Source: Vitellaria paradoxa (lineage: Eukaryota; Streptophyta; Magnoliopsida; Ericales; Sapotaceae). Taken from it: a stretch of 64,000 nt of DNA. This document shows, piece after piece, positions 22,537-35,040 of the stretch. The notes beneath the pieces were generated by a model. It was not told the DNA's origin and did not search any database. It saw nothing but the letters and a program-made list of their open reading frames with translations. Positions within the stretch are counted from its first letter, which is position 1. Each line of letters begins with the position of its first letter. Position numbers and translations under genes: made by a program. The stretch covers positions 31,768,419-31,832,418 of the forward strand of contig CM034239.1 of assembly GCA_019916065.1 (NCBI GenBank), in the 5' to 3' direction.

Positions 22537-23690
22537 TCGGTTGCACCCCTAGAGTTGGGGAAAAACCAAGCTAAAGACCCAGATCAAGGCAGAAGGTCAC
22601 CAGACTATACAAACATGTTCAATACATCAAACAAATAACTCCAGCATTAATAAAAGAGCCAAAATCCAAAATTAAGGGTTAATTTGGTCCAGAAGCTAAG
22701 AACGGCCTCTACCGACGCACTCGATTACTATATCAACTAGAATACCCAGATCAAGCCAGAAATGTATGAGGACATACAAAATAATCCTAGAACATGTCAT
22801 AGAACATAGAACATAGCTCAGAGCAGCTAGAATGCCATTCCAATGGTGATCGGGGCTCCGTCGACCAAAAATGGCTCCTATCGATGAAAAAAAAACTATC
22901 GGTGCACCAAACATAATTTGAGCAACCAGACAAAGTTGGAAGCCTTCAAATTACACAAAAATGCCAATGGTAAATTCCCTGAAATAATGGCATAGTTAAG
23001 CCTAGTCAAGTCAAACCTTAAAAGATCCATCCGGAGCTTCGTTTGGAAAATTTGTTAATATTTTATAAATTCATAAAAGTGTCTTTGAGTCCTACCAATG
23101 GCATTTTTTGATTCCTCATACCCAAAAATTGTAAGAGGAGTTAGCCTAGCGGTGCCTCCGAAAGGCAGGCTAAAATATTAGTTGACTCTACCTCCGTTTC
23201 AGCCCGTTTCATAGCAGTAATTTTCAAACTGACATAAGTTGGCCCTAGAAAATCTAAATTAAACCAAATTTTGACCTAATTGGTTTAATTCTCTCCAAAA
23301 AATACCTAAGACGTCCAAAAGCTCCCAAAAACTACGTCAAAGGTCTTAGAATGTCCCAAACTTATCAGACAGAACCCAAACTTCATCGAGCATGTCTCAG
23401 GCTAAATGGCCCATAAATTAAGCCTAGTTGCCATTTTAGTAACCAAATAGGCATGTGGTAAGCTTTTTCGCCTATCTCAACTAGCCAAAAGTTCCACCCA
23501 AGTTGATTTGTGATTATAGTCACCAATGGCGCTGTGCTGACATGTTCGCCCGTCTTGTTGAGCAAAGAGGCTAGTAAACGGCCCTGACAAAAAGTTCTAT
23601 TCGTTTTGTCGGGCAAACTTGTTCACCCGATGAAACGAGTAATTTTTTCGCCTGTTTAAATAAGTAAAAGTTCTGTTCAGCCAAAAAATT

Positions 23691-23700
23691 TATAAATAGG
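23691..23700 (+). promoter_or_regulatory. Element A LTR TATA box
   Basis: TATAAATAGG is followed by GGCCTCTCTTTCTC and is exactly conserved at 52261-52270 in the 3' LTR of A. Upstream at 23455-23690 TTCGCC or TTCACC motifs recur at roughly 60-100 base steps, as they do upstream of the second copy. This marks the U3/R promoter region. Confidence 0.7.
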
Positions 23701-24281
23701 GGCCTCTCTTTCTCATTTTTCTCATTCAACACTCGGTACCCTTCAGAGCTTCTCTCTATAAAAAAAACCTGTGTCGGTATAATGTTCTCTCTCTAGAAAA
23801 TTTTTGTTTTATTTTTCAATTTAATGTCTTTGCATAATTAGAATAGAATAATTTTAATTGCATAAATAAAATTCTTTGTCAATGAAGCGTATCTAGATCA
23901 TAATTAAAGATCGGATTGTACCTAATGTATAATATTGACCGAATTTACATGAGACAATTTTGTAAAACTCCAAATAGCATACATGTCAAGCCATAACATC
24001 ATTCTACCCATGCCATACCCTGTCAAAATACTATGTCTACCATGTCATTTAATGTTAAAACATCATATTACAATGCTAGGGCATATTAGATATCATATTC
24101 ACAATGCAATATTAACTCTGCCACGTTATACCATGTCATTATCATCATATACCATGCTAACATGCCATATTGCCATGCTATGCCATGTTATACCATGCCT
24201 TGATCATACTATACCATGCTAACATGTCTTATCACCTTCATAAATTGTTATATAATATGCTAAGACATCATTTACCATCCA

Positions 24282-24560
24282 GTTATGCACTAGGCACTAA
24301 CCATTCGTTCTTACCTGGAGTAAGACTCCTTTCCCTCAATTATGTCCTAGGCGCTAACTATCTTTCTCATTTGGAGAAAGGCTCATTTCTTTAGTTAGCC
24401 ATTTCTCAGTTATGTGCAAGGCACTAACTATCTCTTATCATTTGGATCAAAGTTCTTTTAAGTTCTCTTCCTAAGTTATGCACGAGGCGCTAACTGTCTT
24501 TTGCCATCTTGAGTGAAACTCTCTTCCTAAGTTACGCACGAGGCACTAAATTTCATTTCA
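24282..24560 (+). repeat. Element A LTR minisatellite, about 65-bp unit
   Basis: The phrase GTTATGCACGAGGCGCTAAC, or close variants, recurs at about 24282, 24341, 24413, 24474 and 24533, each followed by a segment with a pyrimidine-rich tail. Five imperfect copies. The same GCGAGGCACTAA phrase is common in the 3' region of A at 35040-37140. Confidence 0.75.
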
Positions 24561-24599
24561 GTCTTAAAGCTACGATCTTATAGTACTAAGAGGATTACT

Positions 24600-25085
24600 C
24601 CTAATCCATACCCAGAGCTACGTAGACTTGATCCCTTTTTAGGATACGCATGCAGCTTAAGTAAATAGCTTAGGTCTGGTCACCGTGGTCTTCATAAACC
24701 ATTAGCGCGAGACGCTAACTCAGAGTTAGGCTCTTACATTCATGACATAGTTTCAACCATAGGGTGTGAGCTATGGTGACCAGATCCCTGTCACAAGGTA
24801 CATAGGCAGCTCGAGCAAATAGCCTAAATGCAGTCTCCATGGTTTTCATAGATCATCTATGTGAGGCACCAATTTAGACTTAGAGCTAGGCTCTTACATT
24901 TGCATACCAGTTCACATCTCAACAACATGTAGTTTGGACCACATTAGGTCTGACCTACTTCAACTTGATCCCTTCGTTGGGCACATAGGTAGGTTGAGCA
25001 CATAGCTCGAGTCTGGTCACTCTGGTCTTTATAGACCATCTTTCAATTTACATTACACTCGCACACATGAGCTAAGCTCAGTCAT
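24600..25085 (+). repeat. Element A LTR repeat, about 150-bp unit, three copies
   Basis: Three imperfect units start near 24605, 24770 and 24945. Each has CTTGATCCC or AGATCCC, an ACATAGGCAGCT-like stretch, GTCTGGTCACNNTGGTCTT and a CATAGACCATC-like stretch. They follow directly on the 65-bp repeats. No coding potential. Confidence 0.7.
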
Positions 25086-25199
25086 CTATTATTTCATCCA
25101 TCATTTTCATTCATGGGTTGTATGCTATGATCATCATAAACCAGAGTATTATATTATGAGATTATAACTGCAGAGAGTGGAAAATGACTCTAGATATCC

Positions 25200-26760
25200 C
25201 TATAAAGTGAACCTTTGGTCAAATGCCTCAAATCCACGACCAATTGAATCAAAACCCAAGAAAACTAATATCAAGATCAAAGAATGTAGAAACAAGGCCT
25301 GTTGATTTCTTGAATCAAGAACCATGGGTTGAAGATAGAAGAATGCCATAAGAATGAATTCTTGATAAGTTTAAAAGTTTTTTGAAAAATAAGAGGAAAC
25401 ACACCTCACGTTTGACTACACTATCCCCTTCATACTCAAACAATCGGTTAAGTTCACGCCTACCTTGCCTCCCATTAAGGAACTTTTTGGGATTGATCTT
25501 TTTGTTGACCTACAATTAAGAGGTCGTGCCTATCCATCCTATCCTTTATCTCTCCAAACACAACATTCATGCGCTCAAATTGTTGTTGCATAGCTTGTAA
25601 CATAAACGAGGTGTTATCTCCCCCTCCTTAAATGTTGATTCACTTTGCAAGAAAGATGTTAGTAATAAAAAGATTTACCTCACACACTCCCTTACATGTT
25701 TACAATCAAGAATGTAGCTCGCGTATCACTCTCGAATGGATTTTTGTATAATGAATATTCACACTTTCCTTTTTTTACTCTTTGTCTTCTCTCAAGTTCT
25801 TTAAAGAACTAACTTAAACCAAATCAAAAATTCAGATCTTGTAGAGTTCAAAAATTAAGAACTCAAGCACTCAAGAACTCAGAATTTAAGAATTAAGAAT
25901 CAAGAAAACAAGAATTCAAGGATCAAGATAGCAAATATTTAGAATTTCGAATGATAAGTAAGAATCAAAATGCAAAAATGAAAGAATCCAAGAATCAAGA
26001 AACAAAAACAAGAAACAAGAAAAGACCCAATCTAACTAGGGTTAGGAATAGGATTTGGTAGAAAAGTCCTAATCCAACTTGGGTTAAAATTTGGTTTTGG
26101 CTACTAGGGTTTTCATGGAAGTTTTCTTTTATTTTTTTTCCTTTTTTTTTAATACTAAACACGAAATAAAGGGACTAGAACAAACAAAAACTAGAATGAA
26201 TTATAACTTTGTTAACCAAATTCAAATTCGATGCCTAAGGAAGAATTCTCTTTCTTTTTTTTTTTTTTGTTTTTTGGGAATGTATGTAGAAGAATTTTAG
26301 AACTTGCTAAACTTTGAAGAACAAACCGAATGGTATTTTAAAGTTGTTTTGCCGCGCCAATAGAGGAGAAGCAATTTGGTATTTTTCTTCTCTTTGATTT
26401 TTTTTTTTTTTTTGGTTATTGAAGTTCTAGCCGCCAATTGAAGAAGGAAAAAGAACCCTAGCTACCCGCTAAAGATGGAAGATAGAACCCTAGTCTTCTA
26501 AGAACATCAAGAATGAAGAACGAACTGATGTGCAAGCGAAGCTATGATACCAAACTACTATGAACTACACCTAACTCTACCTCAAAAGCTAGCGCATAAG
26601 GGGATGGTTGCCAAACCCTATATATAACACCAAAGATCGCACTTGCTAACCGATCGCTGGCCTAACTCCACCTCAAAAGCTGGCTCGTAAGGAGAGGGTT
26701 GCCAACTCATATATATAACACCAAAGACTGCCTTTGCTAATAGATATGGGATCACATCAC
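25200..26760 (-). pseudogene. Inserted Ty3 gag leader fragment
   Basis: On the minus strand near 25625-25500 the translation is MLQAMQQQFERMNVVFGEIK followed by DRMDRHD, the opening of a chromovirus-type gag. Further 5' (plus-strand 26541-26552) GCTATGATACCA differs by one base from the initiator tRNA-Met primer site complement, so the piece includes primer site, leader and gag start. An A-rich stretch of AAGAAT-type repeats occupies 25855-26035. Two tandem units of about 91 bases (26571-26752) next to the primer site may be LTR sequence. Exact ends are unclear. Confidence 0.6.
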
Positions 26761-27092
26761 CCTAGATACCCAGGCATAATGGCTTTCATACATAGCTAAA
26801 TCCCCAGACCCATTTTCTCTGATTACATAGACTAGTTAAGAGTCATTAAAAAGGGCTATTTATCACTATTTCAAAAACATAAACCAAAACATTTTAAACC
26901 AGAATCAAAACTTGGGTTTCTTGACACACCCATTTTGAAAGTGTCAGGTGGTGACTCCTAATCTTTGCATTCAGGCCCTGTTTTCAAAATTAAAACATAT
27001 TTTTATTATTTGAGCGATCTCGAATACATGATGTCACAATAAAAGCTTACAACCTGTGCCCATCAGCCTAGCACACGGATCTGATCGCGACA

Positions 27093-27112
27093 ACGGGCGA
27101 CCGCACGTGGGA
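27093..27112 (+). other. Possible element A primer binding site (tRNA-Arg type)
   Basis: ACGGGCGACCGCACGTGGGA resembles the complement of the plant tRNA-Arg 3' end, TGGCGACTCCGCTGGGGA, used by Tat and Ogre elements, but with several mismatches. Its place just after a GATCGCGACA end, typical of Tat LTRs, supports the call. Confidence 0.4.
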
Positions 27113-28749
27113 CCAACTTCCGCTTTGAGGGTTCAGCTATAGTTTTCTCTCTTTACAATCACTATCTCACACTTTAATCTTCGATTAATCTAATCAAAAC
27201 ATGCACTTCATTTTCCACTAAGATGCATACATATTACTATTTCATCTATACTGTACATACTAACTGTAAATAAACTATGTACGTATATACCTTGATTTGT
27301 TTTGCAGGATGTATGAATAAACAGGGCTAATATTTTACTGCTTTCTATATCTGTCATAAACCCGTCCCTCCAAAATCACACACTGCACACTTCATTGAAC
27401 ATGCTATACACAACCCATTTTTACCCTCTAGTTAGTTGAGAAACGTCAGTAGGTCCTTCCAGGATGTGGCTGTGTATAGAGTCCCCCTGCCAAGTGTACC
27501 GAACTTCCTCCCAGCTAGATCACCAACCTGAGAAGTTTTTCTTTAGAAAACTAGAGGTTGAAGATCTAGTGGCCGTTAACCTTTTTAGGGTACATTAAGT
27601 CGAGTCATGAGCCTCATATCACATGGAATCAAGCCATAGGCTAGAGCCTCACAGAACCCAATTTTTACAAGAATAATAGAAATGATGGTGTTAACTCATT
27701 TGTTCCCTATGATTGCATTAAACATTCATTCCCTATGATTGCATTAAACATTTGTTCATACATAGTAGAGGAGACAACACATTGTTATCTTTGCAAAGTG
27801 ACAAAAGTTGTCTGAGGGACCAAGTCTCAAATAGACCATTCATTTATGTTAGCGAACTCTTGAGGTTCACCTTTTTTAAAAAAAGTAAAGAGATTGTCAT
27901 TCAAATCCAAGTTTTACCTTACATTTATCCATTAACTATAAATCAAAGCATATCTTAGTTCAAACTCAAATTTGTCAAAAGTTTCGACTTGAAACTCTAT
28001 CAGATTTAAGTTAGAGATTTGGAAGAATCTCTAAATCTAGGCAGAAATCTTAAGAAACACTCCCTAGAGTTTTCCTCTACAAATCTAGTTGCAGTTTCAA
28101 CCTAAAACTCTACCAAATTTGGGATAGAAATCCCAGGTTAGAGTTTCTTCAAATTTTTGTCCAGATTTGCTATTTTGTCAAAACTCTACCCAAAATATTT
28201 GCAACAGTTTCAACATGAAACTTTGCTAGATTTAAGGCAGATTTTTTAACAAATCTCACACTAGAAATTCATCAAAGTTTCAACTCGAAACTCTGTCAAA
28301 ATTCTAATAAAAATGAACTAGAATATGCAAAGATAAAAACTCCATTGGGTTAATAAGGAGCACCCATTCAAATAAAGAGAAAGCTCTATCCAGCCAGATA
28401 ATCGAAGATAAAAAATGAAGATCCGAAGACTCAAAGGGTAGATAAGATTTTTATTTATTTTTATTCTTGATGTAAAGTAGTCATTGAATTTATAGAGTGA
28501 ATACTCATTTCAATCTAATTCAATTCATTTATTTGTAATAATTCTTCCAATGACAAATTTGAATGGGATAAGGTAATAAAACAAAAACTTCATTGGCAAT
28601 CTCTTTTCAAATCACATTATCATTTTTTCCTTCACCAATGAGGATGACCCCACAAATAAAATAAAAAAATTTCATTCAAAATCATTAATAAACTTTCATT
28701 TTCAAAACAAGTACCATTGCTACCATTCCCTTCACTCAACACTCCTCTG
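27113..28749 (+). other. Element A leader region, noncoding
   Basis: No reading frame of note. At 27960-28310 a phrase like GTTTCAACTTGAAACTCT recurs four or five times at roughly 80-base steps as a degenerate repeat. A direct duplication of TCATTCCCTATGATTGCATT or similar occurs at about 27700-27750. Confidence 0.6.
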
Positions 28750-29687
28750 TCAACCCAGATTAGGGATCAAAGACTTGGCATCTTTATCAAAAGCACTCAA
28801 TGTTGTCAGAACCGAGGCACTTATCGCAACTATATCAGAAGGAACAAGTCAACTGCCACCGTTACCAACTCTCAATGCTAGCCTCATTCCTAACACCATT
28901 ACTAATACCTCTCCAATTATGTTTAATGATCAGGAGGTTACCAACCTAACCTTAGCTCTCAACTGGGCATTGGCTCATGTTCCTACCTCTCAACTTAACC
29001 AAATATTACCTACTCACTTCAGAACATCCCAGACCTTTGAAAGTAGTAACCATCACACTAAGTCTAAAAGAAATCACCAACCTGAGCTTCTAATTCTCAG
29101 TCGACCCATCATCTTTTCCATTCTTTTATGATTGCAAAATACGACTCATCAAATAGGTAACTCTGGCATACCTCCTACGTCTTCTCTTTCAATCCTTCAG
29201 CCTCCACAATTCAAATCCATTAGCAATTTCAACAATAATCCTCACTCCTTTAACTACAACCATCCCAACCTTTTCCTCCTTCAACAATAGAGCCTACCTT
29301 GGCCTAGAAACTCAAAAACATTGAAGAAGCCTTGAAGAATCACTCTAGCACCCGTGTCTACTGGAGTACTAATTTCCAGAACTTGTAGTTCTAGCCAAAC
29401 TTGAAGTTACCTTCCAAGTTCAAAATGCCAAAGTTCCCCAAGTACAACTGGACAGAAGACCCCATTGCTCGTCTTAGGCTCTACACTGGTGCTCTCTATG
29501 GTTATAATAATAACTACTCTCTCATAATGCAGCTTTTTCAACAGAACCTCATTGGCTCAGCACTCCAGTGGTATTCTCGCCTAGATATGACTCAGATAAA
29601 AAGCTGGAAAGATCTCACTACCATCTTCATGAAACAATACAGACACAATAGCGAGCTAGCCATTGATAGATGCTCCCTTATGACCAT
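28750..29687 (+). pseudogene. Element A gag, N-terminal part (Tat-like)
   Basis: The segment 29401-29687 gives LKLPSKFKMPKFPKYN, then IGSALQWYSRLDMTQIKSWK and IFMKQYRHN, the core of Tat-lineage gag (KFKMPxFxKYDG, GxAxxWY, W.DL...F..QY). Upstream frames include a short helix LKNIEEALK. The frame is broken at several points before 29401. At 29688 the gag is cut by a solo LTR, and it resumes at 31337. Confidence 0.8.
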
Positions 29688-30714
29688 TGACCGACCCTGA
29701 AATGTGTTCAGGTTCTACCTCTCAAGTGTAAGAGGGCAGTTGTAGTTTTACTCAGTGAGAACTGAAGTCATCTCTACATGGAGGGCTTTGTTAAAAGCTC
29801 TAGACTTGTTCTCTTAGTTAATAGGTGAACCCGAATTAATTTAATCTAATTTTGGATTTATAGGATGTCTGAGAATGTTTGGGTTGAGAATGATAGAGTG
29901 AAGGAACTGTGACATTAAATTAAAATGCAATAAAATTAAATTTTAAAGCAAATTGATTAACTCAATATTAAAAAGGTTTTTGATCCAACATTCAATTCCA
30001 GGTAGTTCACTACTTCACTATGGGATGTTTGGGTTCAAATCTGAGTTAGGGGTTTGTTCAAACAAATAATGAGAACATTTTAATCAAACATCAGTACCAG
30101 TGATTTCAAGGAATTTGGTTAAAGACTTTTGTTTTCGAAAGTTTTTCAAACAAACAAAATCGGAATTGAACTTGAATCCTGCTTTTAATTTGTCCAAAAA
30201 AATTAATCAATTATAATCAAAAACCAATACTAGTGATTTCAGCAAATATGGTTTGAGGTTTTCGTTTATGAATGTTTTTTGAAACAAGTTAAAATAGGTT
30301 TAAAAATAGTAGATCCCTACGCATGAGGTTTCGCAACCCATGCGAAGGGTCTACGCACATCCCCTAGTGTTTCATGAACTACCTTTCCTTGATTCGTTGA
30401 ATCAAGAACTAAGGTTTTACGCTAACATAACTTTAAATGAAACAAAATCAATCAACGAATACATGTTTAATGAATTTAATGAATCAAACAACGAAACAAT
30501 ATTATTAAGTAAAGAAATGAAGCTAAACATACTCTGTAATCGAATTTAGAACGTTGTAACAAAAGATTGCTGCTGCAGCGAAGCCTACGCAAACTCTAAA
30601 AAAGTCTTCAAAGCATTCTATGAACATTAAAAATCTCTAAAAACTCTCTAAAACTCTAAAAAGAATGAAAAAAAGTAAAGTAGGGCTCTCCCTTGGTTCG
30701 GTCGTGCAAGAGGG

Positions 30715-30722
30715 TTTATAAA
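30715..30722 (-). promoter_or_regulatory. Solo LTR TATA-like box
   Basis: On the minus strand CCCCTTTATAAACCC lies about 55 bases downstream of the TCCGGA hairpins, the same arrangement as in the E1 LTR. Confidence 0.5.
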
Positions 30723-30775
30723 GGGGCTGCAAGAAAACCCTAAAAGATGAGAATTAAACTCGTGCACCTAGCATA

Positions 30776-30878
30776 CTGTGGTCCGGACCATCTGGGAGGG
30801 GGTCTGGACCACAGAATGGTCACCTCACCAAACAAGCTCATTGTGGTCTGGACCATTTGGGTGGGGGTCCAGACCACA
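30776..30878. repeat. Two tandem hairpin units in solo LTR U3
   Basis: Unit 1 (30776-30814) has arms CTGTGGTCCGGACC and GGTCTGGACCACAG, one mismatch. Unit 2 (30842-30878) has arms TGTGGTCTGGACC and GGTCCAGACCACA, perfect over 13 bases. Both loops contain a G-rich stretch. The TCCGGA core is also found in E1 LTRs. TCTGGA and TCCAGA are the CpG-decay forms of TCCGGA. Confidence 0.8.
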
Positions 30879-31336
30879 GAACCTTGATTCCCCAAATTCT
30901 GCTTGAAGTTGTCTCTTTCTTTTGACAGCTTTATGTCCTCAACTTCCAACGTGATTTTGACATCGAAGACAATTGATTCAGGTTTCGGTTAAAACATCAA
31001 AGTTATAGCCCTTTGAGTCTTCTTTCCAACCCAAAAAAAATCAGGTCAATTTAAATTGTGAGTGAAAAGATATGGTCAAAATACTGACAGGGTGTCAAGT
31101 TGGAACTTCAGCTGCACACCACTTCAATCATCTTGAACTTCGGACCATTTTTTCCTCCTCGGCAGCCACTTTCATCACTGCTAATCTCAATTATTTCACC
31201 CTTTTCCCTGCAATTAAGAAGATAGAAGCTATAAGCTATAAAATAATGATAAAACCCCAAAGTTAATTACTCAAATGTATCAATGAATGTCAAAATGTGG
31301 AGTTTGTAATCACACTTTTCAAGTGTAATCAACCAT

Positions 31337-31960
31337 GAAAAAATCTAACTCTGAGGTTTTTTATGCCTATGCTCAAGGTGGTAAGGAAGTGTAACTCAAG
31401 TTGAGCCTCCTTTAATTGTCACAGAATTTACTAGGATCTTTGTGCAAATACTCTAAGGGATGTATTTTGATCGAATATTTTCCAACTTGCATTGCTTTTT
31501 TGTTAAGCTGATAATTCAAGGAGATATGATTGAAGAAGGCATTTAGTTTGGTTGATTGATTGATCCCTATTCTAAGAATGCCTTCAACAAGATAGAAACT
31601 GAGATAAAGATAGAAATAGCTGTAGTATTGTCTTCCAAATCCTCAGTGCCATCCTCTTCTTCAGCTTAGCAGTATGTGCCTCAGAAGCTAAGGACCAAAA
31701 ACTAACCTCAGGCCCATTCCAGACCAAAAAAGATCTTTGTTGATTTGCCTTGCAATTGGATTGAAGCATATCAACAACTTCATAAAGCTCATCTGATTCA
31801 ACCACTGTCAAATCGGATGCCAACACGACCTTTCCCTCACTCTTATAATCCCTCAAAGAGGTGTAAATATCACGGGAAATTGGAAGGCCATGACATTGAA
31901 GACTATTTGCCTTTGAGGCATAAAATTTAAGACCTGATCGACAATAGATAGATAAGAGTT
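31337..31960 (+). pseudogene. Element A gag, C-terminal part
   Basis: This continues the gag after the solo LTR. Frames near 31350-31520 match the FKEYAQRWRELAxQVxPP..EKE block in broken form. Near 31840-31945 the translation is CKYHGKLEGHDIEDY followed by LPLRHKI, equivalent to the CEYHxxxxGHxxENCxxLKHKVxxLI zinc motif of Tat gag, with the second Cys changed to Tyr. A stop follows. No protease or RT motif was found downstream. Confidence 0.75.
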
Positions 31961-34900
31961 TAAGATCTCAAGCTTCAGTAAAAAGGGCATACAGGAATTC
32001 GACAATTTTGTTTTCTTTTTCAGCTTCTTGTACATATTAAATTTGAAATATCAATACTAATGTGCATGTTATTTTCAAATTTTTTATTCCATTCATTTTT
32101 CAAGAATTCAAGATCCCAAATATAGCAACATGACAAACAAACACAGATCAGCAATCACATCTAGAATATTAACATCTTCCACAGCCATAATTCACTAACT
32201 CACATGTTTGAAAATAACACAAAAATAAACCCTAATTTTCAAATCATTGGCAAAACCAGGACCCCTATTCTTGAGACATTTCAATCACTAGACCTTTACA
32301 TAAAATAATTGGCATGTCGCCAGTTACATAAACTTCACACATAAAACCAACACAATCACACTACGTGCACTGCATTACATTCTAAAAATGCCTCTGGCCA
32401 AAGGCATTCCTCTTCAAACTCACCTAGCACTTGAGGGTATCCCAAAGTCCCCCTCACCATTTACACAATGTCATCTCATAATCAGAATACTCCACAGTCA
32501 AAGTAGCATCACATCACTTAAGTCAAATCATTGTCATGCCAAGCTGAGACCCATCTCCTTTAGCTGTATGAAACTGGCGTTTCATCTTTCATTTTGTAAT
32601 GAAAAATAAATGCTGCACCCTCGTGCAATTTTGAACTTACAACCACACAAATTTGTATAAAATTTTCAAACTTTTCAAAACAGTTAATCATTTTTCACTA
32701 AACATTCTTTGTGACAAACTAGTCTACTAGAATCACTGGTAAGCACTAATACATTTTGAATGGCCTGCACTTAAAGTGTTCAATATGGTAATCTTAATGC
32801 TTGCCAGAACTATGGGCAACCTGATTCTCGAATCACCGAGATACATAGACAATCAAATAGGTTTTGTCACCATCTTCTAGAGATTAAATCAATGAGAACG
32901 TTTCCTTCTCCCTAAAAGCAGTCGCCAATGCAAACTAAAGCGTAATAGATTAATAGACCAAATTCAACATGAGAAGGGGCAACCAACCCTTGAAATCCTT
33001 GATTAAGGTTAGACTCTCAACCATTGTCCAATTCTGAGCCTTTAACCTATTTTTCTTTCAAATAACCATACCAAAAAAAGGACTATTGCTTCAATATAAA
33101 CAAACATTCCTAGGACAATCATGCCCTTAGCAATTTTTAGAACTCAAGAGACTAAGTTTCCAAAGTCAAAATGACTAAAGGCCATTGTTTCAACTATCTT
33201 GAGTACATTAGGATCATCAATTGCCAAACCCTTTGAGCCTTAAAAAAAAAAAAAAAAGAAAAAAAAATCATCATGCATTCTTTTTATTAAACCCTACCTT
33301 GGATCATCCCCCACAGTGAGGCATACAAGTAAGACAGTTCAAACATCGGAGGCATTCTTCATCATCATAATCGTCATCTTATCCAGACAAGTCAACTTAG
33401 CTAAACATTCTTTTCATTAAACCTTACCTTGGATCATCCCTTACATTAGGGCATGTAAGTGAAATGGTTCAAATGTTAGAGGCATTCTTCATCATTATAA
33501 TCATCATCTCATGTAGACAAGTCAACTCAACTTAAGAAAAGAAGTCAACATAACCTCGAGGTGATGTATTTGAACAAAATGGTCAAATTCAAAATGAAGA
33601 GAGGACCTTGTTTCTGCTATCCTTAAATTAGGACAATTTATCCCTCGCAAGCCATTTGAGCTAGTTCGTATTCTTTTGCTATAAACCCCCAAAGGTTATT
33701 CCCATACACTGGGATAATGGAAGAGAACAAAATAGGGCCAAACATAAGAAAAAGAGCTAGAAAAAAGCCCAAAGTCCAAAGGACAGAATTAGGTAAAGAG
33801 CTAGAGTCAAGTTCAAAGAAAAAATAAGCTCGGAACCCAAAGGACGGAATCGAGCAGAATAAGAGTCAAAGTAAAGGCAAAACAAAAGTACAAACATCAT
33901 CAAAGACTCAAGAACCTCATAAGGAAGAAAGCAAGCGATGACCAAGCTCTAGCTCTTAAGTATCAAGAACAATAAAGCACAGTGGCTCATCAAATGAGGA
34001 TTCAAACAACATTGGGATTATTCAAACCCAGAAAAATAAAATTTGAGCCTAAAATACCCTTCGTTTCTACAACCTTAACCAATTACCAACATTATGGTCC
34101 AAATAAAGCCTTCTTAAATTGATGTTGATAGCTTTGTTCAATATATCCATCAAAGGCACTCAAAGCACTTCTCAAGACAAAGGACGCATTCTCAAGCACA
34201 AGACCTTGTAGATAATTCTTAGTAATTTTACTTAAGTAAAAATAGGAATTTGAGCTTGTACATCCTCTTTTTCTTCAAACCCTGAAACCTGGCCTACACT
34301 TTAACCTAAATTAAAATTCTCTCTAATTGAAAAGGGTTGTTTAGTTGAAGAACTCCCATAAGTGAGGGCAACCCTCTTTTTTCAAAACCATCCTTGCAAC
34401 CATGATCAGACTAGATTAACCAATACCATGCTCCTCAATTCAAACTAATAACTTTCAAACTAGATGTAAGAACCTAGTTAATTGATAATGGTCCATTAAT
34501 CCAAAAGCTCCTGAAGCAAAAAAAGCCCTTGAGGGAATAGAAAACACATTCAGTGACTAGGTCTCCTAATAAAACGCAAACATGGTAAATACCTCATTGA
34601 ACACTTCAATAATAAGGTCATTTACAAATATATATATATATATATATATATTTCAAAAAGTGCACAAGCAATCATTCTACCACACTAGCAAGTCACACAC
34701 CTTGTAAATAAGTAATCATTTATTTTCAAACCAATCATACAAAGCACATCCTTATCAGCGTATACCATATTCATTCATCCACATTCATTCATTTTGCATA
34801 ATCCAATTTTTGAAATAATATACATTATTTCAATTAGACTCATTAACTTTGTTCAAAAAATAAGATTGGTCACGGTCACATCACTGGTTTTTAAACTCCC

Positions 34901-35040
34901 AAACAAATTTTCAAAACTCAAGCATTTTCAAAATCAAACACCTTATGATCATGCACATGATAATGCACATCTCATAGGCAGTAACAGTGACCATGATAGC
35001 ATTACAATAAAACTACACAAAATAAATCATAAATACACCA
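31961..35040 (+). other. Element A interior without coding sequence
   Basis: About 3 kb with no supported gene. Two tandem units of about 130 bases at 33273-33401 and 33403-33530 share TTACCTTGGATCATCCC, GGAGGCATTCTTCATCAT or close forms, and GACAAGTCAACT. There is an A-rich run at 33242-33266 and an (AT)n microsatellite at 34629-34652. A Tat element would carry protease, RT, RNase H and integrase here, and none is visible. Confidence 0.6.

Larger units (their letters stand above)
22542..27092 (+). mobile_element. Tat-like element A, 5' LTR, second segment
   Basis: This continues the LTR begun at 451. Its first 1.5 kb aligns with 51140-52606. The order is a region rich in TTCGCC-type motifs (about 23450-23690), a TATA box, a region of short CATGYCATA-like repeats (23980-24240), and two sets of longer imperfect repeats (24282-25085). 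A minus-strand gag fragment of another Ty3 element is inserted (about 25200-26750). The end is placed at GATCGCGACA (27083-27092), directly before a weak tRNA-Arg type primer site. Total LTR length, without insertions, is several kb, within the range known for Tat/Ogre elements. Confidence 0.7.
29688..31331 (-). mobile_element. Solo LTR of the E1 superfamily
   Basis: A single LTR on the minus strand is similar in order and motifs to the E1 LTR: its start carries the TGATTACACTT inverted repeat (31307-31331), and its U5 end has the ACTCAC..AGT block (29735-29770). An exact 5-bp duplication ACCAT flanks it (29683-29687 and 31332-31336). No internal region is left, so unequal recombination between two LTRs is the likely origin. 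It splits the gag of element A. Confidence 0.92.

Noticed and set aside
22696..23616. Minus-strand open frames in the element A LTR
   Set aside because: They have no recognisable motif and lie in LTR sequence that aligns with the noncoding copy at 51140-52606.
24000..24240. CATGYCATA-like short repeats as a coding or CRISPR-like array
   Set aside because: Repeats are short, degenerate and without uniform spacers. They lie inside an LTR of a plant element.
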